From: Fidelibacterota bacterium
GTDB taxonomy: Bacteria > Fidelibacterota > UBA8477 > JABMPR01
Direction: 5' to 3'
DNA length: 44,612 nucleotides
Assembly: GCA_018650795.1 (NCBI GenBank)
Contig: JABIFG010000050.1
Span: forward strand, 1 to 44,612
Under the pieces are notes generated by a model. That model worked only from the letters and a program-made list of their open reading frames with translations. It had not been told where the DNA came from and did no database searches. The translations under genes and the position numbers were made by a program. Below, in pieces: positions 31,952 through 39,705 of the stretch (the stretch's first letter is position 1; each line of letters starts with the position of its first letter).

Positions 31952-33262
31952 ATGCTCAGGGATCATCGTACAGTCACCTCTGTCGTCAGCTCCGATCTAT
32001 GCATGAGTTGTGGGATCTGCCAGCCCTCCTGTCATGTCGATGCTATTACAATAATTAACGACAAAAAAAGAGGTATGTTTACTCCCGTAATTGATGAATC
32101 CATTTGTGATTATTGTGAAGAAGCAAAGGTTGGTAAATGTGTTGTTGTCTGTCCTGGCGTGGAAGTAAATTTTGCAAAATTATCTCAGAAATTTATTGAA
32201 GGTCAGAATAATTCCCCCATTCTTGGAACCTATGATAAGTGTTATTACTCACATGCCACAGATCATGACATAAGATTTGAATCCAGCTCAGGCGGATTGG
32301 TCACAAGCTTACTTATTTTTGCCCTGGAGCAAAATCTCATTGATGGAGTAGCTGTCATTACAATGGATAGCGGCCTTGAACCACGTGGGATTATTGCCAG
32401 AACGAGTAGTGAGGTTAGAGCGGCTGCAGGTTCCAAATATTGTCCGGCTCATCTGGGTGATGCACTTTCAGAAATCGCAAATTCAGAAGGTCGATATGCC
32501 GTTGTAGGACTACCTTGTCACTTGCATGGCGTACGAAAACTTGAGAAGATAAACCCCCAGCTTAAGTTAAAAATATTGTATCATTTTGGCCTCTATTGTG
32601 CAAATACAAATAGCTTCCATGGTACCGAATATTTTCTTCGTGAAAATGAGATTATTCCTGAAGATGTCTCCCATCTAAGGTACAGGGGCATGGGGTGGCC
32701 AGGTTTATTTTCCTTAACTATGAAAAACGGTGAGAAGAAAACCATTAAGCGGGGAACTACTGAAACGGACAAAAAACGGCGCGCTAAATTTTCTTCTGCT
32801 TTTCACTATGATTTTCAACTACCCAGATGCTTTACATGTAACGATTTGACTGCTGAACTAGCCGATATTTCGTTTGCTGATCCATGGAATAAAAAATTTA
32901 TTGGTAAAGAGAACGTGGGTAAATCCATGCTGGTGGTGAGGAACAAGATAGGGGACGAATTGTTGAAGCTTGCAGCAAACATGGGTGCAATCGTTCTTGA
33001 AGAGGCTGATCCGGAAGAAGTAGCCAGAAGTCAGAATGTGGATTTTAAACAGGGAGCTCAATCCAGGTTAAGAGCGCTTCACTTTTTAGGAAAAGCCACT
33101 CCACACTATATTGGAAAAATACAGAAAGTGAATGTTCGCTATATGTGGAACTTGGTATTCCATGTTATGAGCTTTGTCCCAAAGAACAAAACAACACTTA
33201 AATTTCTTCCATTCGTACAACTCAGTAGAAGAATTATGCTTAAATTGGGAAATCTTTTTTAG
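31952..33262 (+). CDS. 4Fe-4S ferredoxin / FrhB-FdhB-like protein of glycan loci
   Basis: The 436-residue product begins with two ferredoxin-type clusters: CMSCGICQPSCHVDAITI (about 17-34) and CDYCEEAKVGKCVVVCPG (about 47-64). The coenzyme F420 hydrogenase beta-subunit N and C domains follow, with SSSGGLVTSLL, AVVGLPCHLHGVRKL, HLRYRGMGWPG, and the late Cys pair LPRCFTCNDLTAELADISFADPW. Members of this family in bacterial polysaccharide clusters sit next to pyruvyl transferases, as here (the next gene), and are unlikely to use F420; a flavin-dependent reduction or oxidation of a sugar is a reasonable guess. No partner oxidoreductase is visible. Confidence 0.85.
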   Translation: MLRDHRTVTSVVSSDLCMSCGICQPSCHVDAITIINDKKRGMFTPVIDESICDYCEEAKVGKCVVVCPGVEVNFAKLSQKFIEGQNNSPILGTYDKCYYSHATDHDIRFESSSGGLVTSLLIFALEQNLIDGVAVITMDSGLEPRGIIARTSSEVRAAAGSKYCPAHLGDALSEIANSEGRYAVVGLPCHLHGVRKLEKINPQLKLKILYHFGLYCANTNSFHGTEYFLRENEIIPEDVSHLRYRGMGWPGLFSLTMKNGEKKTIKRGTTETDKKRRAKFSSAFHYDFQLPRCFTCNDLTAELADISFADPWNKKFIGKENVGKSMLVVRNKIGDELLKLAANMGAIVLEEADPEEVARSQNVDFKQGAQSRLRALHFLGKATPHYIGKIQKVNVRYMWNLVFHVMSFVPKNKTTLKFLPFVQLSRRIMLKLGNLF

Positions 33263-33283
33263 GAATTGATGAGGGAGACTGTC

Positions 33284-34477
33284 GTGGCGCTTAAGGTTGT
33301 GATATTTGGTGCGAGATTGAACTCAAATCTCGGTGGACCATCACTATACGTGGGAACAGAAAAAGCTATTGGATCCTTTGAAAAGGATGCTCAAATAAGC
33401 TATTTCACTACAGCCCAGGAACTAACCAATGACCGTAATATTCAACATCTATATGGAGTGGAAGTTCTTCCATTGGATGAGAATCTACTAACAATAGGTG
33501 GTCTATTTTTTCGACTGTTCAAATTTTTCCCTTTTCCCCAATTTCGACAATCACACACTGCTTTAAGAGAGGCCGATGTGATAATTGATATCTGGGGAAT
33601 CATGTTTACCGATTTACTTGGAAAGAACACCTTTATTAATCGTTTCAGAGAGGGCTTACGCTTACTCCTGGGAAGAATCTACCGTGTCCCACTAATAAAG
33701 GGAACTGCAGCCCTTGGACCTTTCAACATGAAGTGGAATAGACGACTTGCATCCTTCTATTTAGGTCGATGCGTTAATCACGTCATGACAAGGGATGAGG
33801 AATCTTATAATGCGGTAAACAGAATCGGAGTTAAAAAGGGCGTGTCTTTGACTGGAGATACAGCGTTTTTACTTCCGCCTGAGGATAGACCACCCGTATT
33901 TATAGATGAATCTAGAGAGAACGTATTAATTTCAGTAAGCCAGCAGGCGTTCAGACGCGCGAAAAATGAGGAGTCTTATCTTAAGACGATTTCAGGATTT
34001 ATTGATCATGTCATTGATGAATATTCAGCAACTGTCACTCTATTACCCAACGCTGTTGTAGCAGAAGACAACGACCTTAAAATAGCCGAAAAAGTAAAAA
34101 ACTTGGTGGCGAGTGAAGGATGCGTAGTTGTGGACCCCACATTGCTGAGTGCTATGCAAATTAAGGGAGTGGTATCTCAATCATCAGTTGTAGTTGCTTC
34201 GAGATATCATACAGTAATTGCCGCATTATCTCTTCAGAAACCTACCATATCCATTGGTTGGCACTATAAGTACAGAGGTGTACTGGGGCTATTTGGGATG
34301 GAGGAGTGGGATCTTCCTGTAGAAAACCTTACACTTGACTCACTCAAGAATACATTTGATCAACTTTGGAGTCAACGCAACGACTTATCCAAGGCAATAG
34401 GTCTGAGACTACCTCAAATTAAAGAGGATATTTATGAGACTTATCGAGGTGTTCTGTCATCGGTATTACCTCGCTGA
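33284..34477 (+). CDS. Polysaccharide pyruvyl transferase family protein
   Basis: The product (about 397 residues) has the family layout: KVVIFGARLNSNLGGPSLY at the start, DVIIDIWGIMF, VMTRDEESYNAVNRIG, VSLTGDTAFLLPPE, and the C-terminal VVVASRYHTVIAALSLQKPTISIGWHYKY. Such enzymes add a pyruvate ketal from phosphoenolpyruvate to a sugar. I chose GTG 33284 because GGGAG lies 6 nt before it; an in-frame ATG at 33269 with AGGA 4 nt before it is the alternative, giving five more residues. It follows the 4Fe-4S gene closely. Confidence 0.88.
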   Translation: MALKVVIFGARLNSNLGGPSLYVGTEKAIGSFEKDAQISYFTTAQELTNDRNIQHLYGVEVLPLDENLLTIGGLFFRLFKFFPFPQFRQSHTALREADVIIDIWGIMFTDLLGKNTFINRFREGLRLLLGRIYRVPLIKGTAALGPFNMKWNRRLASFYLGRCVNHVMTRDEESYNAVNRIGVKKGVSLTGDTAFLLPPEDRPPVFIDESRENVLISVSQQAFRRAKNEESYLKTISGFIDHVIDEYSATVTLLPNAVVAEDNDLKIAEKVKNLVASEGCVVVDPTLLSAMQIKGVVSQSSVVVASRYHTVIAALSLQKPTISIGWHYKYRGVLGLFGMEEWDLPVENLTLDSLKNTFDQLWSQRNDLSKAIGLRLPQIKEDIYETYRGVLSSVLPR

Positions 34478-34529
34478 TACCAACAGTTATGATTCCAATA
34501 ATATGTGTATTAGGAATATTGATAAATAA

Positions 34530-35522
34530 ATGAAGCAACTTGTAAGAGACGTCAAAATTACCGGTACTGGATCATATCTTCCTGAGAAGGTGGTTAGTAA
34601 TGCAGATTTGGAATCAAAAATTGATACCAACGCTGAGTGGATATATGCGAATCTGGGTATTAAAGAAAGACGCATTGCTGCAGAAAACCAGGCAACCAGT
34701 GATTTGGCAGCCGCTGCAGCGATGAATGCGGTTGCGAATGCTGGACTTACAGTATCTGATATTGATCTAATTATTGTGGCCACTGCAACACCTGATAGAC
34801 TCGCCCCCTCAACAGCGGCTATCGTTCAAGATAAGATTAAGGCATACAATGCTGTGGCTTTTGATATTGCTGCAGTATGTAGTGGCTTTCTTTACGGCAT
34901 GTCAGTTGCCTCCCAGTACATCGCCACCAGTGTGTATGATAATGTTTTAGTTATTGGCGCAGATACTTTCTCGCGAATTACTGATTGGAGCAGGAGAGAC
35001 GCTGTTTTTTTTGGTGATGGCGCTGGGGCAGCAGTTTTCTCACATGGAGACACGCATGAAGGCTTCCTGGCCTTTCGACTTTACACAGATGGCCGGGGTA
35101 AATGGAACTATACCGTTCCAGCCGGTGGTTCAGAAATACCCTCCACCCATGAGAGTGTTAACCAAGGTCTGCACTATTTCCAGATGAATGGGCGCGAGGT
35201 ATACAACACAGGTACCAAAGTTCTGCCTATCGCAATCAATCAGGTACTTGCGGATACAGGGCTCACCGTAGATGATATAGACTACATGATCCCTCATCAG
35301 CCATCTATAAAAATCTTACAGAAAACAGCCGAAATATTGAAGCTTCCATGGGAGAAAGTACTGACTAACATGGAAAAATATGCCAATACTAGCGGTGGGA
35401 CTATTCCAATTCTGTTGGATGAAACAAATCGTAGTGGAAAGTTACATAGCGGTAGCACTCTGCTCTTTGCAGCAGTTGGTTCTGGCTGGACCTATGGTGC
35501 TGCTATATTGCGTTGGTCATAA
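34530..35522 (+). CDS. 3-oxoacyl-ACP synthase III (KASIII/FabH-like)
   Basis: The 330-residue product carries the full KASIII triad: C117 in AAVCSGFLYGM, H256 in IPHQPSIKI and N286 in YANTSGGTIP. The N-terminus TGTGSYLPEKVVSN and the C-terminal AAVGSGWTYGAAILRW are typical. KASIII condenses an acyl-CoA (usually acetyl-CoA) with malonyl-ACP to give a 3-oxoacyl-ACP. Its place between a pyruvyl transferase and an SDR, inside a glycan locus and away from fatty-acid genes, suggests a dedicated acyl-supply role; that is inference. No acyl carrier protein gene is present nearby. A role as the main fatty-acid initiator cannot be excluded. Confidence 0.9.
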   Translation: MKQLVRDVKITGTGSYLPEKVVSNADLESKIDTNAEWIYANLGIKERRIAAENQATSDLAAAAAMNAVANAGLTVSDIDLIIVATATPDRLAPSTAAIVQDKIKAYNAVAFDIAAVCSGFLYGMSVASQYIATSVYDNVLVIGADTFSRITDWSRRDAVFFGDGAGAAVFSHGDTHEGFLAFRLYTDGRGKWNYTVPAGGSEIPSTHESVNQGLHYFQMNGREVYNTGTKVLPIAINQVLADTGLTVDDIDYMIPHQPSIKILQKTAEILKLPWEKVLTNMEKYANTSGGTIPILLDETNRSGKLHSGSTLLFAAVGSGWTYGAAILRWS

Positions 35523-35543
35523 AAATAAATAGAAAGAAATAGT

Positions 35544-36227
35544 ATGATTGTTATTACTGGGGCATCAAAAGGGATCGGCAAATATCTGTTCAATTCCTTC
35601 CTTAACAACTCAAGTGAAAGTGTAATCGGGACTTATCTCAATACGAAACCCGAAACCAATTTGGAAAATTATGTGCATCTTGATGTTTGCAATTGGGACC
35701 AGGTTAATAAATTTGTATCTGACAAAAAAGATGCTTTCTCAAATATTACACTCATTAATTGTGCTGGCATATCCTACACATCCTACACCCATAAAAGTGA
35801 CCCTGAGGCCTGGAAAAAGGTAATTGAGACAAACCTATTCGGGACATATAATTTAATTAGGGCACTGCTCCCCATCATGCGTGATCAGAAATATGGCAGG
35901 GTTATAAACTTTGCCTCGGTTGTAGCTGTAAAACCCACCCCGGGTATCAGCGCATATGCTGCCTCAAAGTCGGCCTTATGGGGAATGGCAAAATCATTGG
36001 CAATAGAAAATGCTTCCCTCAACATAACTATTAATAATATCAATCTCGGTTATTCTGAATTGGGTATGATCAGTACGGTTCCTGATCAATATAAACAAAA
36101 AATTATTGCTGAAATTCCGGCCGGGATTCTATGTGAGCCCGGTGATATCCTTAAGACCGTAGAATACTTGAGAGACACTCGCTATATAACTGGTGCATCA
36201 TTGGATGTTAGTGGTGGACTGGTTTAG
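35544..36227 (+). CDS. Short-chain dehydrogenase/reductase (FabG-like)
   Basis: The 227-residue product has the Rossmann start VITGASKGIGKYL, NCAGIS, the catalytic Ser in INFASVV and the Y138-x3-K142 motif (YAASK), and ends with ITGASLDVSGGLV as in FabG. It lies 21 nt after the KASIII gene, so the pair could make and reduce a 3-oxoacyl-ACP to a 3-hydroxyacyl-ACP. A sugar-nucleotide substrate is also possible for an SDR. Confidence 0.9.
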   Translation: MIVITGASKGIGKYLFNSFLNNSSESVIGTYLNTKPETNLENYVHLDVCNWDQVNKFVSDKKDAFSNITLINCAGISYTSYTHKSDPEAWKKVIETNLFGTYNLIRALLPIMRDQKYGRVINFASVVAVKPTPGISAYAASKSALWGMAKSLAIENASLNITINNINLGYSELGMISTVPDQYKQKIIAEIPAGILCEPGDILKTVEYLRDTRYITGASLDVSGGLV

Positions 36228-36262
36228 CAATCTCACAGAGTGACAAGCACTCAGGATAATTT

Positions 36263-36288
36263 GTAATCGTTTTCGGGGAGAGGATTAC
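36263..36288. terminator. Hairpin at the convergent junction
   Basis: GTAATC (36263-36268) pairs with GATTAC (36283-36288); an inner TTTTC/GAGAG pairing with G-U pairs could extend the stem. It lies between the convergent SDR and acyltransferase genes and overlaps the end of the latter. No T-run follows, so a terminator role is uncertain. Confidence 0.25.
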
Positions 36289-37244
36289 CAGGAGTCAATG
36301 CTTTCATTGCCACTATTCATAGATTTCCATTTTTCCTTAGATAAATAAATTGTAATCCCTTTAGTGGCAAGTCGTCTTAATTCAGCCAATACAGGCTGAG
36401 CATGCATGACCCAGGACTCTGCATTACCATACTGGAAAGCCTGATAAATCCCTAATTTAGTAAAATGCTGGGTAAGTTTTTCACAAATCCAATCCGTATT
36501 GGGACTTCCGATGCGGGTAGCGGATGTTTGCGGGTCATACCTGAGCACCTCCCGTGTAACACTGACACCATCATTGTCAAGATAGGTCACCTTAAAAGGG
36601 GGTGAGTATACGTCGATGGGAAAATCGTTACCCGTGTCTTCCAGATAATGCGAGACCGCCATACCAACTGCTATGGTTACACCAATTCCCACAATCTTGG
36701 CATCAAAATCTATGATCCGACCCATAGGTGACTCAGCATGACAGATATGGGGATCCATAGCATGTCTGGAAATAATAAACTCCGCTTGATTCCCCAATGC
36801 ACATACGGATGAGAATGGGTGAGAACTCCTAATTACTCCTGGCCATGTCCTGAACACTTCGGTAATTTTTCCCAATTGAGATTTTTGGGTTCGTAGGTCA
36901 GCGATCTTGCCTTCCTGCATACCCTGTTGAATCTTTTCAGCTGACCCATAGGTGGGCATCATGACAGTTCCTTCCAGACCAACTGTATCTAGCAGACTTT
37001 GGATTATTTGCTCCGGTCCGGCCACCTTCCCTACGGTCGACATGGCAGAATGAACCATGATTTTGTCACCCCCGACGATTCCCCCTACCGATAAATCGGA
37101 TTTTAGGTTTTTAATGGAATGACTTTTCTTTATCAATCGATTCATCGATCTCAATTTTGAGCGAATGGAGGTATAAATAGGTCTAACTGCTTTGTCCAGT
37201 GAGGATGGTAATAGTCTTCTTAATATAGATATAATCTTGTTCAC
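36285..37244 (-). CDS. AAC(3)-fold N-acyltransferase of the glycan locus
   Basis: The 319-residue product resembles the AAC(3) (antibiotic_NAT, PF02522-like) fold: MVHSAMSTVGKV, GLEGTVMMPTYG, RSSHPFSSVCALGNQAEFI, HICHAESPMGRI, AKIVGIGV and SHYLEDT. Homologues with this fold in glycan loci acylate amino sugars rather than antibiotics. It is read on the minus strand and starts with GTG inside a GTGA overlap with the upstream deacetylase stop, so deacetylase and acyltransferase are coupled. Together with the KASIII/SDR genes next door this suggests exchange of an N-acyl group on a sugar. The donor (CoA or ACP thioester) cannot be read from the sequence. Confidence 0.82.
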   Translation of the reverse strand: MNKIISILRRLLPSSLDKAVRPIYTSIRSKLRSMNRLIKKSHSIKNLKSDLSVGGIVGGDKIMVHSAMSTVGKVAGPEQIIQSLLDTVGLEGTVMMPTYGSAEKIQQGMQEGKIADLRTQKSQLGKITEVFRTWPGVIRSSHPFSSVCALGNQAEFIISRHAMDPHICHAESPMGRIIDFDAKIVGIGVTIAVGMAVSHYLEDTGNDFPIDVYSPPFKVTYLDNDGVSVTREVLRYDPQTSATRIGSPNTDWICEKLTQHFTKLGIYQAFQYGNAESWVMHAQPVLAELRRLATKGITIYLSKEKWKSMNSGNESIDSW

Positions 37245-38371
37245 TTCGTGTCTTTCTCTTTGGCTTTCATAATCGCCTGAGCTTCACCATAGGTGATAGC
37301 CTTCAGTTGATCCCCATAAATTGACTTGAGACTGTGATGGTAATTTTTCATAGCATCTAGCAATTCTGGATAGGTTGATTTGGAATGACAACTGACTGAG
37401 AAATATAGATCGTCATCCCGCAAGTGATAGTCTATATATTTCTTGGTGGCTTCAAGCATAAGTTCAGCATCCGTACCCAATTCCAACATATACCAACCTC
37501 GTTTGACAAGCTTAAGTTCATCAATAAGCTGTTTTAGTACTGAGTGAGGTTTTTGCTTCGGCTCCTCAAGTTGAATAGGAAAACCCAGGTGTCGATGTGG
37601 TTTACTTTTAGTGAGATGTTTCACAAGTTTTCGCAAAAAGGATTTTGCTAATATCCACCTTGCCTGACCCTGTCTCAAAGCCAGAACAGGAATTTCAAAG
37701 ATTCCCTCAGCCGAGGCTTGTTTTAAACCGGAATCTGGAGCAATGAAATAATTGCCTTGCTCAGGGACCTCTGTAAAGTCAATATGGTTAACATTACTGT
37801 CTAAAACCATCCCTGGAACGACTGAAGAATCGATTGTGTATCGAGATTCTATCAAGGCAGAGAATATTTGTTTAATATTTGGTTGAATACCATATCCTCC
37901 CGCCCGATAAGCTAAACACTCATAGGTTGGGTCAATTGCTTGCAGCAAATTTTCCAGATACTGTTTTGATCGACTAAAGAGATCTGTGCAAAATTCCTTT
38001 AACTCACTACCATTTTCCGGAGTCCAATTTCCCAACAGAAATTTGGATAATTCGAAGTCATATTTTGAAGCTCCGGATTCATTAAAAGTGATATTGGTTT
38101 CAAACCAGTGTGGGTGAATATGAGCCTGTACATCATGACCATGTGTTAGCGCTTCTTTTAACTGCTGTTCAACGGCAATGGGAAACTCTGAATAACCCAG
38201 TTCGCGATAACGCCAGAGACAAGCCAGGTCACAGAAGAGTGTCATGGGAATGTCAACCTCTTCACATGCTGATAAAACTTTTTTGCTTGTCTCGACAAGA
38301 ACTTCACGCTCAGTAACATGGTTACCACCAAGAAAAACTTCATAGTCATTTGAATACAGGATGTATATCAC
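37241..38371 (-). CDS. Polysaccharide deacetylase, CE4/NodB fold (WalW-like)
   Basis: The 376-residue product has the start MIYILYSNDYEVFLGG, with metal-binding Asp D9 in the ND pair. The His cluster H84/H86/H88 lies in HGHDVQAHIHPHW, and YRAGGYGI follows at about residue 172. This matches the WalW-like branch of the CE4/NodB deacetylases known from LPS loci. It probably removes the N-acetyl group from a sugar. The start is GTG, with GGAG about 9 nt upstream. It is the first gene of a two-gene minus-strand unit and is divergent from wecB. Confidence 0.82.
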   Translation of the reverse strand: MIYILYSNDYEVFLGGNHVTEREVLVETSKKVLSACEEVDIPMTLFCDLACLWRYRELGYSEFPIAVEQQLKEALTHGHDVQAHIHPHWFETNITFNESGASKYDFELSKFLLGNWTPENGSELKEFCTDLFSRSKQYLENLLQAIDPTYECLAYRAGGYGIQPNIKQIFSALIESRYTIDSSVVPGMVLDSNVNHIDFTEVPEQGNYFIAPDSGLKQASAEGIFEIPVLALRQGQARWILAKSFLRKLVKHLTKSKPHRHLGFPIQLEEPKQKPHSVLKQLIDELKLVKRGWYMLELGTDAELMLEATKKYIDYHLRDDDLYFSVSCHSKSTYPELLDAMKNYHHSLKSIYGDQLKAITYGEAQAIMKAKEKDTK

Positions 38372-38445
38372 GCGCTAATTCTCCATTTCTAGCTCATCTA
38401 TGTAATCAGGACTCATTCAATTTGAAGTGAGACCGTGAAAGAAAT

Positions 38446-38459
38446 TACCCAGGTGGGTA
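38446..38459. promoter_or_regulatory. Dyad TACCCA-GG-TGGGTA in the divergent gap
   Basis: A perfect 6-bp inverted repeat with a 2-bp centre lies about 75 nt from the deacetylase start and 130 nt from wecB, in the 220-nt divergent gap 38372-38591. It may be an operator serving both directions; no regulator gene is adjacent. Confidence 0.3.
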
Positions 38460-38539
38460 TTACTGTCAATATCTTTATTATATCTAGTCAAATATGTATA
38501 AGAATTTTGAATAGAATAAATAATTTGCATCGGTGGAGG

Positions 38540-38561
38540 AACAAGTTATTCTTCACTTGTT
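38540..38561 (+). other. Hairpin in the wecB leader
   Basis: AACAAGT (38540-38546) pairs with ACTTGTT (38555-38561) around an 8-nt loop, followed by two more T. It sits about 30 nt before the wecB start. It could be a weak terminator or attenuator; the rest of the gap is AT-rich with no clear promoter. Confidence 0.35.
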
Positions 38562-38591
38562 TTAACCCACTTAATAAGATGAGGCATGTAA

Positions 38592-39656
38592 TTGACATTG
38601 AAAATCGTTACAGTAATTGGAGCCAGACCACAATTTATTAAAGCTGCTGTCGTCTCTCAGGCCCTCAGAGTAGCCGGACATCAAGAAATCCTGGTCAATA
38701 CGGGTCAACACTATGATGACAATATGGCCCAGGTTTTTTTTGATGAGATGGGAATTCCCAAACCCCATTTCAATCTAGGAGTAGGTTCTGGCACTCATGC
38801 TGCGCAAACTTCTGCAGCTCTTGTGGGTCTTGAAGAAATACTTATTCGCGAGAAACCAGACTGGGTCATCCTCTTTGGAGATACCAACGCAACCATTGCC
38901 GGTGCATTGGCAGCTTCAAAACTTCATATCAAAATTGCTCACATTGAAGCTGGCTTGAGATCATTTAATAGAAGGATGCCTGAAGAGATAAATCGAATTG
39001 TCACAGATGTCCTCTCAGAAAAGAAATTTGTCCCTACACAGGTCGCTGTAGACAATTTGCATCAGGAGGGGATCACTTCTGGAATTCACATCGTTGGCGA
39101 TGTAATGGTGGATGCCCTCATGCAATACACGCCCATTGGTGAAGCTCAGTCAGATGTGCTGGCCAGACACCAATTGACAGAGAAATCCTTTGTCTTACTC
39201 ACCATTCATAGACCGAGTAATGCAGATGATGATATCAGGTTTAAGCACATTCTGGAGGCTGTTGGCTCAGTAGAGCAAACCGTTGTATTCCCCGTACATC
39301 CCAGAAGTAAAGCCAGGGTTCAGCGATTGTTAAAGGATGTGAATCGCTCTATACTGACAATAGATCCTGTCGGCTATCTGGATATGATGGTTCTGGAGAA
39401 AGCAGCCCATACGATTATCACCGATTCAGGTGGTATCCAAAAGGAGGCATATCTTCATCGCACACCTTGTCTAACCGTTAGAAATGAAACCGAATGGGTT
39501 GAAACAGTGAGAGATGGTTGGAACATCCTGGTTGGGGAAACTGTTGAAAAGATTCCTGAATTAGTGAGTAATTTCCCCACACCAACTCGTTGGGAAGCTC
39601 ATTACGGACAGGGGGATGCAGCGCATACAATTGTTGAAATCCTTGCTAATCAATGA
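38592..39656 (+). CDS. wecB: UDP-N-acetylglucosamine 2-epimerase (non-hydrolysing)
   Basis: WecB converts UDP-GlcNAc to UDP-ManNAc. The 354-residue product shows the family marks TVIGARPQFIKAAVVSQAL, NTGQHYDDNMAQVFFDEM, HIEAGLRSFNRRMPEEINRI, LTIHRPSNADD, and TDSGGIQKEAYLHRTPCLTVRNETEWVE. The start is a TTG: GAGG at 38581-38584 lies 7 nt before 38592, while a second in-frame TTG at 38598 would give the usual MKIVTVIG start. It is the last gene of the glycan locus and suggests ManNAc or a derivative in the glycan. Confidence 0.95.
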   Translation: MTLKIVTVIGARPQFIKAAVVSQALRVAGHQEILVNTGQHYDDNMAQVFFDEMGIPKPHFNLGVGSGTHAAQTSAALVGLEEILIREKPDWVILFGDTNATIAGALAASKLHIKIAHIEAGLRSFNRRMPEEINRIVTDVLSEKKFVPTQVAVDNLHQEGITSGIHIVGDVMVDALMQYTPIGEAQSDVLARHQLTEKSFVLLTIHRPSNADDDIRFKHILEAVGSVEQTVVFPVHPRSKARVQRLLKDVNRSILTIDPVGYLDMMVLEKAAHTIITDSGGIQKEAYLHRTPCLTVRNETEWVETVRDGWNILVGETVEKIPELVSNFPTPTRWEAHYGQGDAAHTIVEILANQ

Positions 39657-39705
39657 TGCTATTGTCAATAATTCCTCAATACCCCAAGAACTTCAAAGGT
39701 AAACC

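Noticed and set aside
31952-33262. True coenzyme F420 hydrogenase subunit
   Set aside because: No hydrogenase or F420 genes are near; the glycan setting and neighbouring pyruvyl transferase suggest another redox role.
36285-37244. Aminoglycoside resistance gene
   Set aside because: The AAC(3) fold is present, but coupling to a deacetylase in a glycan locus points to sugar acylation rather than drug resistance.
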